Positions 7,006 to 12,707 of a stretch of DNA of 12,707 bases are shown here, piece after piece (the first letter of the stretch is position 1; every line of letters starts with the position of its first letter). The notes under the pieces are model-generated. The model was not told where the DNA came from and ran no database searches. It saw nothing but the letters and a program-made list of their open reading frames with translations. Origin of the DNA: Candidatus Bipolaricaulota bacterium (GTDB taxonomy: Bacteria; Bipolaricaulota; Bipolaricaulia; Bipolaricaulales; Bipolaricaulaceae). A program made the position numbers and the translations under genes. The stretch spans positions 1 through 12,707 of the forward strand of contig JAGGWU010000073.1 of the NCBI GenBank assembly GCA_021163465.1, written 5' to 3'.

Positions 7006-8400
7006 TTGCGTCTCTGGAGCACGCTCGAGAGGGGCCTCGTAGAGCTTCCACCGCCGGAGGAGAAGAAACGGGTGGGGATGTACGTGTGTGGCCCCACCGT
7101 CTACGACCTTATTCACATCGGCAACGCCCGTCCCTTCATCGTGTTCGACGCCTTGAGGAGGTATCTCGAGTCCCGGGGATACGAAGTGGTCTATGTCCAG
7201 AACATCACCGACATCGACGACAAGATCATAAACCGCGCGAAAGAGGAGGGCTCCTCGCCCGAGGAGATCGCCGAGCGCTTCGCCCGCGAGTACCTGGAGG
7301 ACCTGCGGGCTCTGGGGGTAAAGCTCCCCACCTACCAGCCCCGGGCCCGGGCCTACGTGGACAAGATGATCGAGCTCATCGAAGAGCTCGTGGCCAAAGG
7401 GCACGCCTACGTAGCCGGGGGGGATGTGTACTTTTCGGTGCGGAGCTTCCCCGACTACGGGAAGCTTTCGGGAAAATCCATCGACGACCTCCTCGCCGGG
7501 GCGCGGGTGGAACCGGGAGAAGGGAAGAGGGATCCCTTGGACTTCGCCCTGTGGAAGGCCGCCAAGCCCGGGGAGCCCAAGTGGCCCTCCCCTTGGGGTC
7601 CGGGGCGCCCGGGGTGGCACACGGAATGCGTGGTGATGTCCCGGGAGCTTTTGGGGGAGACCTTGGACATCCACGCCGGGGGGAACGACCTCGTCTTCCC
7701 CCACCACGAGAACGAAATCGCCCAGGCCGAGGCGTTGAGCGGGAAACCCTTCGCGCGGCTCTGGCTCCACAACGGGATGCTCACCGTAAAGGGGGAGAAG
7801 ATGTCAAAATCCCTGGGCAATTTCTATTACGCCCGCGATATCGTCAAACTTTACGGCACTGAAGCGGTGCGCTACTTCTACCTTTCCCGCCATTGGCGCA
7901 AGCCCCTGGATTTCTCCATTGAAGCCTTGGAAGAGGCGCAGAAGGCAGTGGAGAGGGTGTACAAGTTTTTAACAGATGTAGAACTTGTAGGTGGCGAAGT
8001 CGTTCCTCCACAAGAATTTTCGGAGCAATTGGCTTCTTTGAGGATCAAGTTCGAGGAAGAGCTAGAAAACGATTTTAATACTGCAGGTGCGCTTGCAGTA
8101 CTTCAAGAGATGGTAAACCTTGCGCGGCGCTGTGAAGCCACAGGCTTGGACAGACGTGCTTTATTGGGGGTGGCAAAACTTATACGCAACTTGTCAGAGC
8201 CATTGGGGCTTTTCCAAAAAGAGCGAGTGCCCACTGTGTCCCGAAGGACGGAGGAGCTCATCGGGCTTTTGGTGGAGCTCCGGGCGGCGCTCCGGAAGGA
8301 GAGGAACTTCCGGCTCGCCGATGAAATTCGCGCGAAGCTCGCCGCGCTGGGGGTGGAACTCAAGGACACGCCCCAAGGGACGGTCTGGACGCTGCGATAG
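7006..8400 (+). CDS. cysS: Cysteinyl-tRNA synthetase
   Basis: This class I enzyme charges tRNA-Cys with cysteine using ATP. The 464-residue product matches the family length (E. coli 461). The HIGH-type motif is HIGN at residues 37-40 and the KMSKS motif is exact at 265-269. The catalytic zinc ligands expected from E. coli are all present: C28, C208, H233 and E237. NITDIDDKIINRA and GWHTECVVMS are typical. The DALR-type anticodon-binding domain follows at about residues 315-415, including EELENDFNTAGAL, and a short C-terminal domain ends the protein. Translation starts at TTG behind a strong AGGAGGTG. From about 7960 to 8225 the GC content falls to about 47%, against about 68% just upstream, and codons turn A/T-ending while the protein stays intact. 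A hairpin terminator follows the gene. Confidence 0.97.
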   Translation: MRLWSTLERGLVELPPPEEKKRVGMYVCGPTVYDLIHIGNARPFIVFDALRRYLESRGYEVVYVQNITDIDDKIINRAKEEGSSPEEIAERFAREYLEDLRALGVKLPTYQPRARAYVDKMIELIEELVAKGHAYVAGGDVYFSVRSFPDYGKLSGKSIDDLLAGARVEPGEGKRDPLDFALWKAAKPGEPKWPSPWGPGRPGWHTECVVMSRELLGETLDIHAGGNDLVFPHHENEIAQAEALSGKPFARLWLHNGMLTVKGEKMSKSLGNFYYARDIVKLYGTEAVRYFYLSRHWRKPLDFSIEALEEAQKAVERVYKFLTDVELVGGEVVPPQEFSEQLASLRIKFEEELENDFNTAGALAVLQEMVNLARRCEATGLDRRALLGVAKLIRNLSEPLGLFQKERVPTVSRRTEELIGLLVELRAALRKERNFRLADEIRAKLAALGVELKDTPQGTVWTLR

Positions 8401-8470
8401 CCGCTCCTTCCAAAGTTTCGGCCAATTCGGGAAAGGCGATAGCGTGGGCACTCTCCATCACCCGCCTCAA

Positions 8471-8515
8471 CGGGCCGATCCCCGGCTGGGATCGACGCTT
8501 GATCGCCGCGTTGCG
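8471..8515 (+). repeat. Imperfect copy of a holA-internal segment
   Basis: This stretch matches holA 2769-2815. The first 13 bases are identical, the last 25 bases match at 21 positions with all four differences being transitions, and the middle differs mainly by two missing bases. In the holA frame both copies read LIAALR near the end. It may be a decayed duplication or a chance match in GC-rich DNA; there is no sign of the rest of holA. Confidence 0.4.
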
Positions 8516-8543
8516 AAAATGCGGAAAAAGCGTTTTCGCTTTT
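8513..8543 (+). terminator. Intrinsic terminator after cysS
   Basis: GCGAAAATGC (8513-8522) pairs with GCGTTTTCGC (8530-8539) as a ten-pair stem with one G-U pair and a seven-base loop. It is followed by TTTT at 8540-8543. It lies about 110 bases after the cysS stop and 23 bases before the convergent kinase stop. A second, competing hairpin uses 8523-8532 with 8537-8545. On the minus strand the same DNA has a T-rich arm but no T-run outside the stem, so it is a weaker terminator for the kinase operon. Confidence 0.6.
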
Positions 8544-8565
8544 CCCCGAGGTCGAGGTTGACCCG

Positions 8566-9435
8566 CTACAGCTTCTCCATCAGCGCCCAGACCTCCTCCA
8601 GGGAACCCTGAAAGGGGCCGGGGCGCTCGAGCTTGAGGGTGGTAAGAGCAGCGGCGAACCTGGTCGCCTCCCCAGGGGGGTCACCCAGGAGCCTGCGGCC
8701 AAGGTAGCTGGCGAAACAGGTGTCACCTCGCCCGGTGCGACCCGCCATGTCCCTGGGCCGAAACGGGGCCTCGTGGAATTCTCCCCCCGCAAACACCAAC
8801 ACCCCCTCTTTGTGGGTGAGCACGATCTCCTTGGGCCCCATCGCGGAAAGGACCTCCGCGGCGCGGCGGATGTCCTCATATCCTGTCAGGACCGCCGCTT
8901 CCCTGTCATCTACCTTAAGATAACGCACCATCTTCAACGCTTCCTCCGCTTCAGGCCATTCCCCGGTCACAAGCTCCCGCCCCACGCGCCTGCGGAGACA
9001 TCCCTGGGGATCCAAAGCCATGGGACCACGGCTCGCCACGGTCCCCAGGAACCCAAGATCCACCTCGCCGGCCATAACCGTGCCCACATAATAAAGCTTC
9101 GCTTCCACTTCGGGGAGGTCTTCCGGACGAAAGGTGCCCGCGAATCCGAGGAAGTAACAGCGCCTCCGGTCGGAATGCGGATCGGGATGGACGTTCTCGA
9201 TCCCGGTGGACTCCGAGGTGTAGATGGGAAAAACCTCTATCCCCTCGCGGCGAAGCTCGTCCAACATCCACGAATCACCGCGGGCAAGGCGCGTCACCAC
9301 GCCCACCTCAAGCCCGAGTCGCGCCAGCACTATGCCGCCGAAATACACCGCTCCCCCCACGAAATCGGACGCCTCGTTTCCCCGCACGATACGCCCCTTG
9401 TCCAAATGGCCGATCAAAAGGACATCCAACTTCAA
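8566..9435 (-). CDS. PfkB/ribokinase-family kinase, substrate unknown
   Basis: Members of this family phosphorylate sugars, nucleosides or related alcohols with ATP. The 289-residue length is typical. The N-terminal pair of glycines with GGAVYFGGIVLARLG (about residues 27-41) fits family signature 1. A central LDPQGCLRR segment, then YLKVDDREAAVLTG and KEIVLTHKEGVLVF, lead to signature 2, GRTGRGDTCFASYL, with the probable catalytic base D238. The usual DTxGAGD reads RTGRGD here, a modest deviation. The start is TTG 9435: GGAGG lies six bases upstream and TTG overlaps the nusB stop as TTGA. An ATG at 9462 is in frame but would add only a basic stretch without homology and lacks a good site. 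It is the last gene of the yjbQ-efp-nusB operon. The substrate cannot be told. Confidence 0.85.
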   Translation of the reverse strand: MKLDVLLIGHLDKGRIVRGNEASDFVGGAVYFGGIVLARLGLEVGVVTRLARGDSWMLDELRREGIEVFPIYTSESTGIENVHPDPHSDRRRCYFLGFAGTFRPEDLPEVEAKLYYVGTVMAGEVDLGFLGTVASRGPMALDPQGCLRRRVGRELVTGEWPEAEEALKMVRYLKVDDREAAVLTGYEDIRRAAEVLSAMGPKEIVLTHKEGVLVFAGGEFHEAPFRPRDMAGRTGRGDTCFASYLGRRLLGDPPGEATRFAAALTTLKLERPGPFQGSLEEVWALMEKL

Positions 9436-9827
9436 CCCACACCTCCGTCCTTTTCCTTCCATACCCGGTCGAGGATGGCGTTGATGAAGCTGGGAGCCTT
9501 TTCGGTTCCGTATTCCTTTGCAAGCTCCACCGCCTCATCGATGGCCACCTCGGGGGGCACGTCGGTATAAAGTAGCTCGTAAATCCCTAGCCGTAAGATG
9601 TTGCGGTCCACCGTGGCCAGGCGATCGATCCCCCACCCCTGGGCCCGGCGGTCGATGATCCCGTCGATTTCCTCCCGATGCTGGAGGATCCCCACGAGGC
9701 GTTCGCGGATAAAATCAGCCTGGTCGTTCAGCTCCTCCTCCACCAAGAGGGCCTCTAAAGGCAACGGCTTGAACTCGAGACGGTAAAGGAGCCGCAATAC
9801 CACCTCCCGGGCCTCGTGCCGACGCAT
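9432..9827 (-). CDS. nusB: Transcription antitermination factor NusB
   Basis: NusB binds boxA RNA together with NusE (ribosomal protein S10) to build the antitermination complex on rRNA operons. The 131-residue, all-helical product has the usual size. It begins with MRRHEAREVVLRLLYRLEF, the family's RRxARExxLxxLY opening. The middle has DRLATVDRNILRLGIYELLY and the end has VAIDEAVELAKEYGTEKAPSFINAILDRV, all strongly conserved. The upstream junction reads TGAGATG, leaving one base after the amaP stop, with no strong ribosome site, so translation is probably coupled. Its stop overlaps the TTG of the kinase gene. In many Gram-positive bacteria nusB follows an Asp23-family gene, and the same order is seen here. 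Confidence 0.96.
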   Translation of the reverse strand: MRRHEAREVVLRLLYRLEFKPLPLEALLVEEELNDQADFIRERLVGILQHREEIDGIIDRRAQGWGIDRLATVDRNILRLGIYELLYTDVPPEVAIDEAVELAKEYGTEKAPSFINAILDRVWKEKDGGVG

Positions 9828-9828
9828 C

Positions 9829-10380
9829 TCAGGAACCGGTGTCGGTTTCCCCTTGACGTGAGGTTAACTCCTCCTTTCCTCCCTCCTTCGTGGGGGCGAT
9901 CCCGTGCACGGTGATGTCCACCGCCGCCACCGGGATCCCGATCCGGCGCTCCACCTCCCTGGTAACCGTTTCCCTTATGCAGTCGGTCAACCCCGGCAGG
10001 TCCTCCTCCGGGTGGAGATGGAGACTGATATGTACCTTCAGTGCCTCACTTTCATCGGTGAGCTTCACTTTAAGGCGCCTGAGCCCGAATTCGCGTTGCA
10101 AAAGCCCCGAGATGAGATCCGCAATGGCACGGGGAAATATGCGGAGCTCTCCCCGCTCGGAAGCGCGCCGGATGGGCCGCTGCCCGAACAAGAACCCAAA
10201 CACCTCTTTCCAGAACCAAGCCCCAATTCCCAAAAGAAGAAGCCCAAAGACCCCGAAGAGGATCCGCCAAACTCCCACGACCGAAAGGCCGGGCGGGGTC
10301 ACGCCGGTAGCACCGCACCAAAGGAGGAAAGCCCCGACAAGGTACAGGATGCCGGCGGATGCAGCGGCCACTTGTGTCAT
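9829..10380 (-). CDS. amaP: AmaP-like membrane anchor with Asp23-like domain
   Basis: AmaP in Gram-positive bacteria anchors the abundant Asp23 protein to the membrane and is linked to envelope stress. The 183-residue product has two membrane helices, at about 5-27 and 33-58. A basic linker (RPIRRASERG) follows, then a cytoplasmic Asp23-like domain at about 72-165 containing GLRRLKVKLTDE, ALKVHISLHLHPEEDLPGL and VERRIGIPVAAVDITVHGI, and a polar tail. This layout, directly behind two Asp23 genes, supports the call. The start ATG 10380 follows GGAGGAGG by six bases and lies one base after the previous stop. A longer in-frame version would start inside the preceding gene. The mechanism of any stress role here is inferred from Gram-positive species. 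Confidence 0.85.
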   Translation of the reverse strand: MTQVAAASAGILYLVGAFLLWCGATGVTPPGLSVVGVWRILFGVFGLLLLGIGAWFWKEVFGFLFGQRPIRRASERGELRIFPRAIADLISGLLQREFGLRRLKVKLTDESEALKVHISLHLHPEEDLPGLTDCIRETVTREVERRIGIPVAAVDITVHGIAPTKEGGKEELTSRQGETDTGS

Positions 10381-10381
10381 C

Positions 10382-10765
10382 TCATGCCTCCTCCGCCGGT
10401 CCCTCTTCCTCCTCGGGGAAGATAAGGCGATTGACCTCCACATTTACCGAGCTCACCCGAAGCCCGGTCATCCGCTCGACCTCCGTCTTCACCTTCTCTT
10501 GAAGCTTTTGGGCCACATCCTTTACAGGATAACCGTATTTCACGGCCACCTTTATGTTGACCTTGACCTCGCCCTCGCCCACTTCGGTCTCCACGAAACG
10601 CTTTACCCCTTCGCCCTTGGGAAACTCCCCTCCCTTGGGGGAAGCAAGCCCCTCCACCTCGGAGGCAGCGAGGCCCGCGATGGAGGTGATGACCTCCTTA
10701 GATATGCTGATCTTTCCTTCCTCCACTTCTCCCCTGGGGATCATTTCTTCACGGTTCTCCTGCAT
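10382..10765 (-). CDS. Asp23/Gls24 family envelope stress protein (second copy)
   Basis: The 127-residue product carries the Asp23/Gls24 domain, a small alpha/beta fold of soluble proteins that coat the membrane through AmaP in Gram-positive bacteria. The domain runs from about residue 13 to 115: GKISISKEVITSIAGLAASEVEGL, then VKVNIKVAVKYGYPVKDVAQKL, then TGLRVSSVNVEVNRLIF. The YGYPVxxVA box is the family hallmark. A lysine/glycine-rich stretch at about 44-54 and an acidic tail (EEEEG) flank it. GGAGG lies five bases before ATG 10765, which sits inside the end of the upstream paralogue with a 17-base overlap. It shares the overall pattern with that paralogue but is well diverged, indicating an old tandem duplication. 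Confidence 0.93.
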   Translation of the reverse strand: MQENREEMIPRGEVEEGKISISKEVITSIAGLAASEVEGLASPKGGEFPKGEGVKRFVETEVGEGEVKVNIKVAVKYGYPVKDVAQKLQEKVKTEVERMTGLRVSSVNVEVNRLIFPEEEEGPAEEA

Positions 10766-11147
10766 TTTCGCCTCCTTGCTCTTCTTCTAACACAAAGGTC
10801 TCCGTGGGCGGAAGCACCTTGCGCACGTAAACGTCCACCCGGCGGACCTGGACCCCTCCCAAACGTACAAGGTCATCCCGCACTGCCTGTTGCACCCCTT
10901 GGGCCACCTCATGTACGGGGTAACCGTAGTCCACCGCGATCCCTATTTCCACGTCCACCGCGCCCTCGGCCAGGATCACCCGTGGCCCCTCTTCGGCCCC
11001 GAAGAATCCCATGATGCCCGACGATGCCTTGAGGGGCCTAGCCCCCTCCACCTTCTCCAGGGCTCGGGCGGCGATGTGGGCGATGACCTCAAGGTGGATG
11101 GCCACCTTCCCATACGGGGTCGCTACTTCCAAAGCTTGTTCAGCCAT
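10749..11147 (-). CDS. Asp23/Gls24 family envelope stress protein (first copy)
   Basis: This 132-residue paralogue of the downstream Asp23 protein reads YGKVAIHLEVIAHIAARALEKVEG, then VDVEIGIAVDYGYPVHEVAQGV, then GGVQVRRVDVYVRKVLP. The hallmark YGYPVxxVA box is conserved. A glycine/phenylalanine-rich loop (GIMGFFGAEEG, about residues 44-54) replaces the lysine-rich stretch of the second copy, so the two probably have different partners or roles. The C-terminal tail is acidic. AAGGAGG precedes the ATG and overlaps the efp stop region; the gap to efp is 12 bases. Being between efp and amaP suggests joint expression with the translation factor. The function in this organism is inferred from Gram-positive homologues. 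Confidence 0.93.
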   Translation of the reverse strand: MAEQALEVATPYGKVAIHLEVIAHIAARALEKVEGARPLKASSGIMGFFGAEEGPRVILAEGAVDVEIGIAVDYGYPVHEVAQGVQQAVRDDLVRLGGVQVRRVDVYVRKVLPPTETFVLEEEQGGENAGEP

Positions 11148-11159
11148 GCTCGCCTCCTT

Positions 11160-11723
11160 CTAGCCTACCCGCTCGACGTACGCACCGGTGCGGGTATCTA
11201 CTTTGATCTTATCTCCCGCTTTCACAAACAAGGGAACCTTCACCACCAGGCCCGTCTCCAAGGTGGCCGCCTTCTCCCCCCCGGTGGCGGTATCGCCCTT
11301 GACCCCAGGGGGCGCATCCACCACGGTGAGGATCACGAAGGTGGGGGGCTTTATCTTCACGATCTGCCCCTTATAAAAGAGCCCGTTGACGTCCATCCCC
11401 TCACGGAGGTATCCCTTTATTTCTTCCACCATCGCGGCGGGAAGCTCATATTGCTCGTAATTCTCCTTGTCCATGAACACGAACGTCTCCCCAGACCGAT
11501 AAAGGTACTGAAGAGGGCGGGTTTCCAGAAAGGCGTGCTCGATGGTGTCGGACTCGCGAAGGGTCTCGGTAAACACCCGGCCGGTCTTGAGTTCCTTGAG
11601 CTTTGCGCGCACAAACGCGGAACCCCGGGCCCGCTTCACGTGCTCAAACTCCAGGACCTCATAGAGCTCGCCCTTGTAGAGGATCGTCATTCCCCGGGTA
11701 ATATCGCCCAGTGAAAGGGCCAT
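11160..11723 (-). CDS. efp: Translation elongation factor P
   Basis: EF-P enters the ribosome between the P and E sites and rescues stalling at consecutive prolines. The 187-residue protein has the three usual beta domains. Domain I contains GDITRGMTILYKGELYEVLEF and the loop EHVKRARGSAFVRAKL. Domain II contains YLYRSGETFVFMD, and domain III ends with KVPLFVKAGDKIKVDTRTGAYVERV, the family's diagnostic end. In E. coli the loop tip is lysine 34 (PGKG) and is beta-lysylated; here the aligned residue is R33 (RARG), so that modification is not possible at this site. ATG 11723 was chosen because GGAGG lies five bases upstream, whereas the GTG at 11729 overlaps that ribosome site. The gene lies 11 bases behind the YjbQ gene, in the same operon. 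Confidence 0.96.
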   Translation of the reverse strand: MALSLGDITRGMTILYKGELYEVLEFEHVKRARGSAFVRAKLKELKTGRVFTETLRESDTIEHAFLETRPLQYLYRSGETFVFMDKENYEQYELPAAMVEEIKGYLREGMDVNGLFYKGQIVKIKPPTFVILTVVDAPPGVKGDTATGGEKAATLETGLVVKVPLFVKAGDKIKVDTRTGAYVERVG

Positions 11724-11734
11724 CTCCACCTCCC

Positions 11735-12112
11735 TTAGGACCCCACGTAGATGTAAACCTTTCTGTTTTTTGGACCTTCGAACTCGTAAAAGTATATCCG
11801 CTGATCATCCCCCAGGACCATCCGGCCGTCCTTCACGATCCCTACCTCGGTGGGAGCCACAAAGGCTGCCTTGGAAAGCGATTCCCCTTCCGGGCCGGGT
11901 TTAATAGCCTTGAGGGTCTCTTCAAGCAAAATGGCATCGGGATTTTCGGCGTGGCGATGGATGCTCACCGCGGCCGTGGCATGAGGGACGTATATGAACA
12001 CGAATCCTTCCCTTACCCCCGCCTCCCGGATGGCCGCTTGGACCCTATCGGTGATGTCCACCGCTTGTTCCTTCCTTTCGGTTTGCAGAACGATTTCCTT
12101 CAACATACCCAT
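11735..12112 (-). CDS. yjbQ: Divergent YjbQ-family (UPF0047) protein
   Basis: Members of this family form small trimeric beta proteins; some show weak thiamine-phosphate synthase activity, but the main role is unsettled. The 125-residue product, shorter than the usual 130-140, keeps VDITDRVQAAIREAGVREG, the conserved PHATAAV (H44), and the C-terminal RIYFYEFEGPKNRKVYIYV. The central and C-terminal conserved elements are altered. The usual asparagine- and histidine-bearing stretch (typically N-AHL) reads SLSKAAFVAP, and the usual LGTWQ reads LGDDQ, so expected ligand-binding residues appear missing. The start is ATG 12112 behind AGGGGG; an ATG at 12106 is possible. A much longer in-frame extension reads antisense through dnaX and is not credible. 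It is the first gene of the efp-nusB operon. Confidence 0.8.
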   Translation of the reverse strand: MGMLKEIVLQTERKEQAVDITDRVQAAIREAGVREGFVFIYVPHATAAVSIHRHAENPDAILLEETLKAIKPGPEGESLSKAAFVAPTEVGIVKDGRMVLGDDQRIYFYEFEGPKNRKVYIYVGS

Positions 12113-12134
12113 AGCGGACCCCCTTTTTACCGTG

Positions 12135-12163
12135 TTTTTAGCGGCCAGCTCGCAAACTGGCAA
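12135..12163 (-). promoter_or_regulatory. Sigma-70-like promoter of the yjbQ-efp-asp23-amaP-nusB operon
   Basis: On the minus strand, TTGCCA (12163-12158, five of six to the -35 consensus), a spacer of exactly 17 bases, and TAAAAA (12140-12135, four of six to the -10 consensus) lie about 22 bases before the ATG at 12112. A short inverted repeat, GCCAG and CTGGC separated by eight bases, sits at 12144-12161 within the spacer and -35 edge and could be an operator. Confidence 0.6.
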
Positions 12164-12213
12164 GCGCGCCAGCTCCAACCCCAAAGCCTGTGGCGGCCGA
12201 AGCCGGGATGGCT

Positions 12214-12220
12214 TAAAAAA
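12214..12220 (+). promoter_or_regulatory. Putative -10 box for a leaderless dnaX transcript
   Basis: The AT run TAAAAAA ends eight bases before the dnaX ATG, the same spacing as the box before the GNAT gene. The only purine-rich site, AAGG, ends three bases from the ATG, which is too close for normal use. No clear -35 is seen. Confidence 0.3.
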
Positions 12221-12228
12221 TAAGGCCC

Positions 12229-12707
12229 ATGGGGGAGGAAGAGCTCGCCCTTTACCGACGGTGGAGGCCGCAGCGGTTCTCCGAGGTGGTGGGACAGGGC
12301 TTGGTGGTAGAGACCCTGCGCCGGGCGGTGGCACAGGGGAGGTTGGCCCATGCATACCTTTTCGCGGGCCAGCGCGGCGTGGGGAAGACCACCGTGGCCC
12401 GGATCCTTGCCCGGGCCGCAAATTGCCTCTCACCCCAAGAGGGGGAACCGTGTAATGCGTGTGAGAACTGTCGGAGGATCCTCGCGGGAAAGTCCTTAGA
12501 CCTGGTGGAAATCGACGGGGCTTCCAACCGGGGGATCGACCAGATACGTCGGCTCCGTGAAGAGGTGAATTACGTCCCCGCCGGAGCACGTTACAAGGTC
12601 TACATCATCGACGAAGTACACATGCTCACCAATGAAGCGTTCAATGCCCTGTTGAAGACCTTGGAGGAACCCCCGCCCCACGTGATCTTCATCTTCGCCA
12701 CCACCGA
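12229..12707 (+). CDS. dnaX: DNA polymerase III tau/gamma subunit, N-terminal part (cut by window end)
   Basis: The tau/gamma subunit is the ATPase motor of the replicative clamp loader. The 159 visible residues include the opening YRRWRPQRFSEVVGQ and Walker A GQRGVGKTT (residues 47-55). The zinc-binding module has cysteines 66, 75, 78 and 81. It continues with EIDGASNRGIDQIRRLREEV, Walker B with VYIIDEVHML (124-133, D128-E129), and EALNALLK-type and EEPPPHVIFIFATT segments leading to sensor 1. All ATPase residues are intact. The gene diverges from the yjbQ operon across a 116-base gap. ATG 12229 is the only suitable start; it has just a weak, closely spaced AAGG. The frame is open at the window edge. 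Confidence 0.97.
   Translation, partial: MGEEELALYRRWRPQRFSEVVGQGLVVETLRRAVAQGRLAHAYLFAGQRGVGKTTVARILARAANCLSPQEGEPCNACENCRRILAGKSLDLVEIDGASNRGIDQIRRLREEVNYVPAGARYKVYIIDEVHMLTNEAFNALLKTLEEPPPHVIFIFATT

Larger units (their letters stand above)
8401..8565. other. Intergenic spacer between convergent cysS and PfkB-kinase genes
   Basis: There is no convincing gene in this 165-base spacer. The segment 8471-8515 closely resembles part of holA (2769-2815), and a hairpin region occupies 8513-8545; both are described separately. Open frames run through the spacer on both strands but carry no start with a ribosome site and no family I recognise. Confidence 0.5.

Noticed and set aside
8401..8565. Small protein in the spacer after cysS, on either strand
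   Set aside because: Open frames exist but have no start with a ribosome site, no family resemblance I can name, and run into hairpin and repeat sequence.
12113..12589. Long N-terminal extension of the YjbQ frame
   Set aside because: It runs antisense through dnaX, has no domain, and a better start with a ribosome site and promoter exists at 12112.
1..12707. CRISPR array, insertion sequence, prophage or defence island
   Set aside because: No regularly spaced repeats, transposase, integrase, phage or nuclease genes are visible; the content is housekeeping apart from the two left-end exported proteins.

Overview
The window is high-GC bacterial chromosome, densely coding on both strands, with tight operons, frequent stop/start overlaps and some TTG starts. 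It contains no mobile element, CRISPR array, rRNA or tRNA that I can see. The gene set (YajC/SecD, MgtE, CysS, NusB, Asp23/AmaP, EF-P, DNA polymerase III subunits) is housekeeping. The exported, cohesin-like and double-cysteine proteins at the left end, together with the Asp23 module, suggest a deep-branching, possibly thermophilic lineage such as Bipolaricaulota/Acetothermia. That placement is an inference without any database search and is weakly held.

Layout. (1) 1-1474, plus strand: the 3' end of a probably exported cohesin-like protein, then a secreted beta-rich protein of unknown function. (2) 1637-3473, plus strand: a tandem-GNAT acetyltransferase overlapping holA (DNA polymerase III delta). 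(3) 6955-3442, minus strand: mgtE (Mg2+ channel), a small unknown membrane protein, yajC and secD in one operon; the secD end overlaps the holA end tail to tail. (4) 7006-8400, plus strand: cysS, divergent from mgtE, with a hairpin terminator behind it. (5) 12112-8566, minus strand: a divergent YjbQ-family protein, efp, two Asp23/Gls24 proteins, amaP, nusB and a PfkB-family kinase, preceded by a good sigma-70-like promoter. (6) From 12229, plus strand: the start of dnaX, cut by the window end.

How the genes work together. The operon in (5) joins translation (EF-P), transcription antitermination and rRNA processing (NusB), and an envelope module in which two soluble Asp23 proteins could be held at the membrane by AmaP. 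The operon in (3) joins a membrane channel and part of the Sec translocase, but secF is not next to secD. Two subunits of the replicative clamp loader (delta from holA, tau/gamma from dnaX) lie about 9 kb apart.

No clearly new defence or mobile system is present. The points most worth a second look are a sharply AT-richer patch inside cysS that coincides with its anticodon-binding domain, the triple Asp23-fold cluster, an EF-P with arginine at the loop tip, a YjbQ homologue lacking family-typical residues, the missing secF neighbour, and several starts without a Shine-Dalgarno sequence but with a -10-like box about 8-10 nt upstream.
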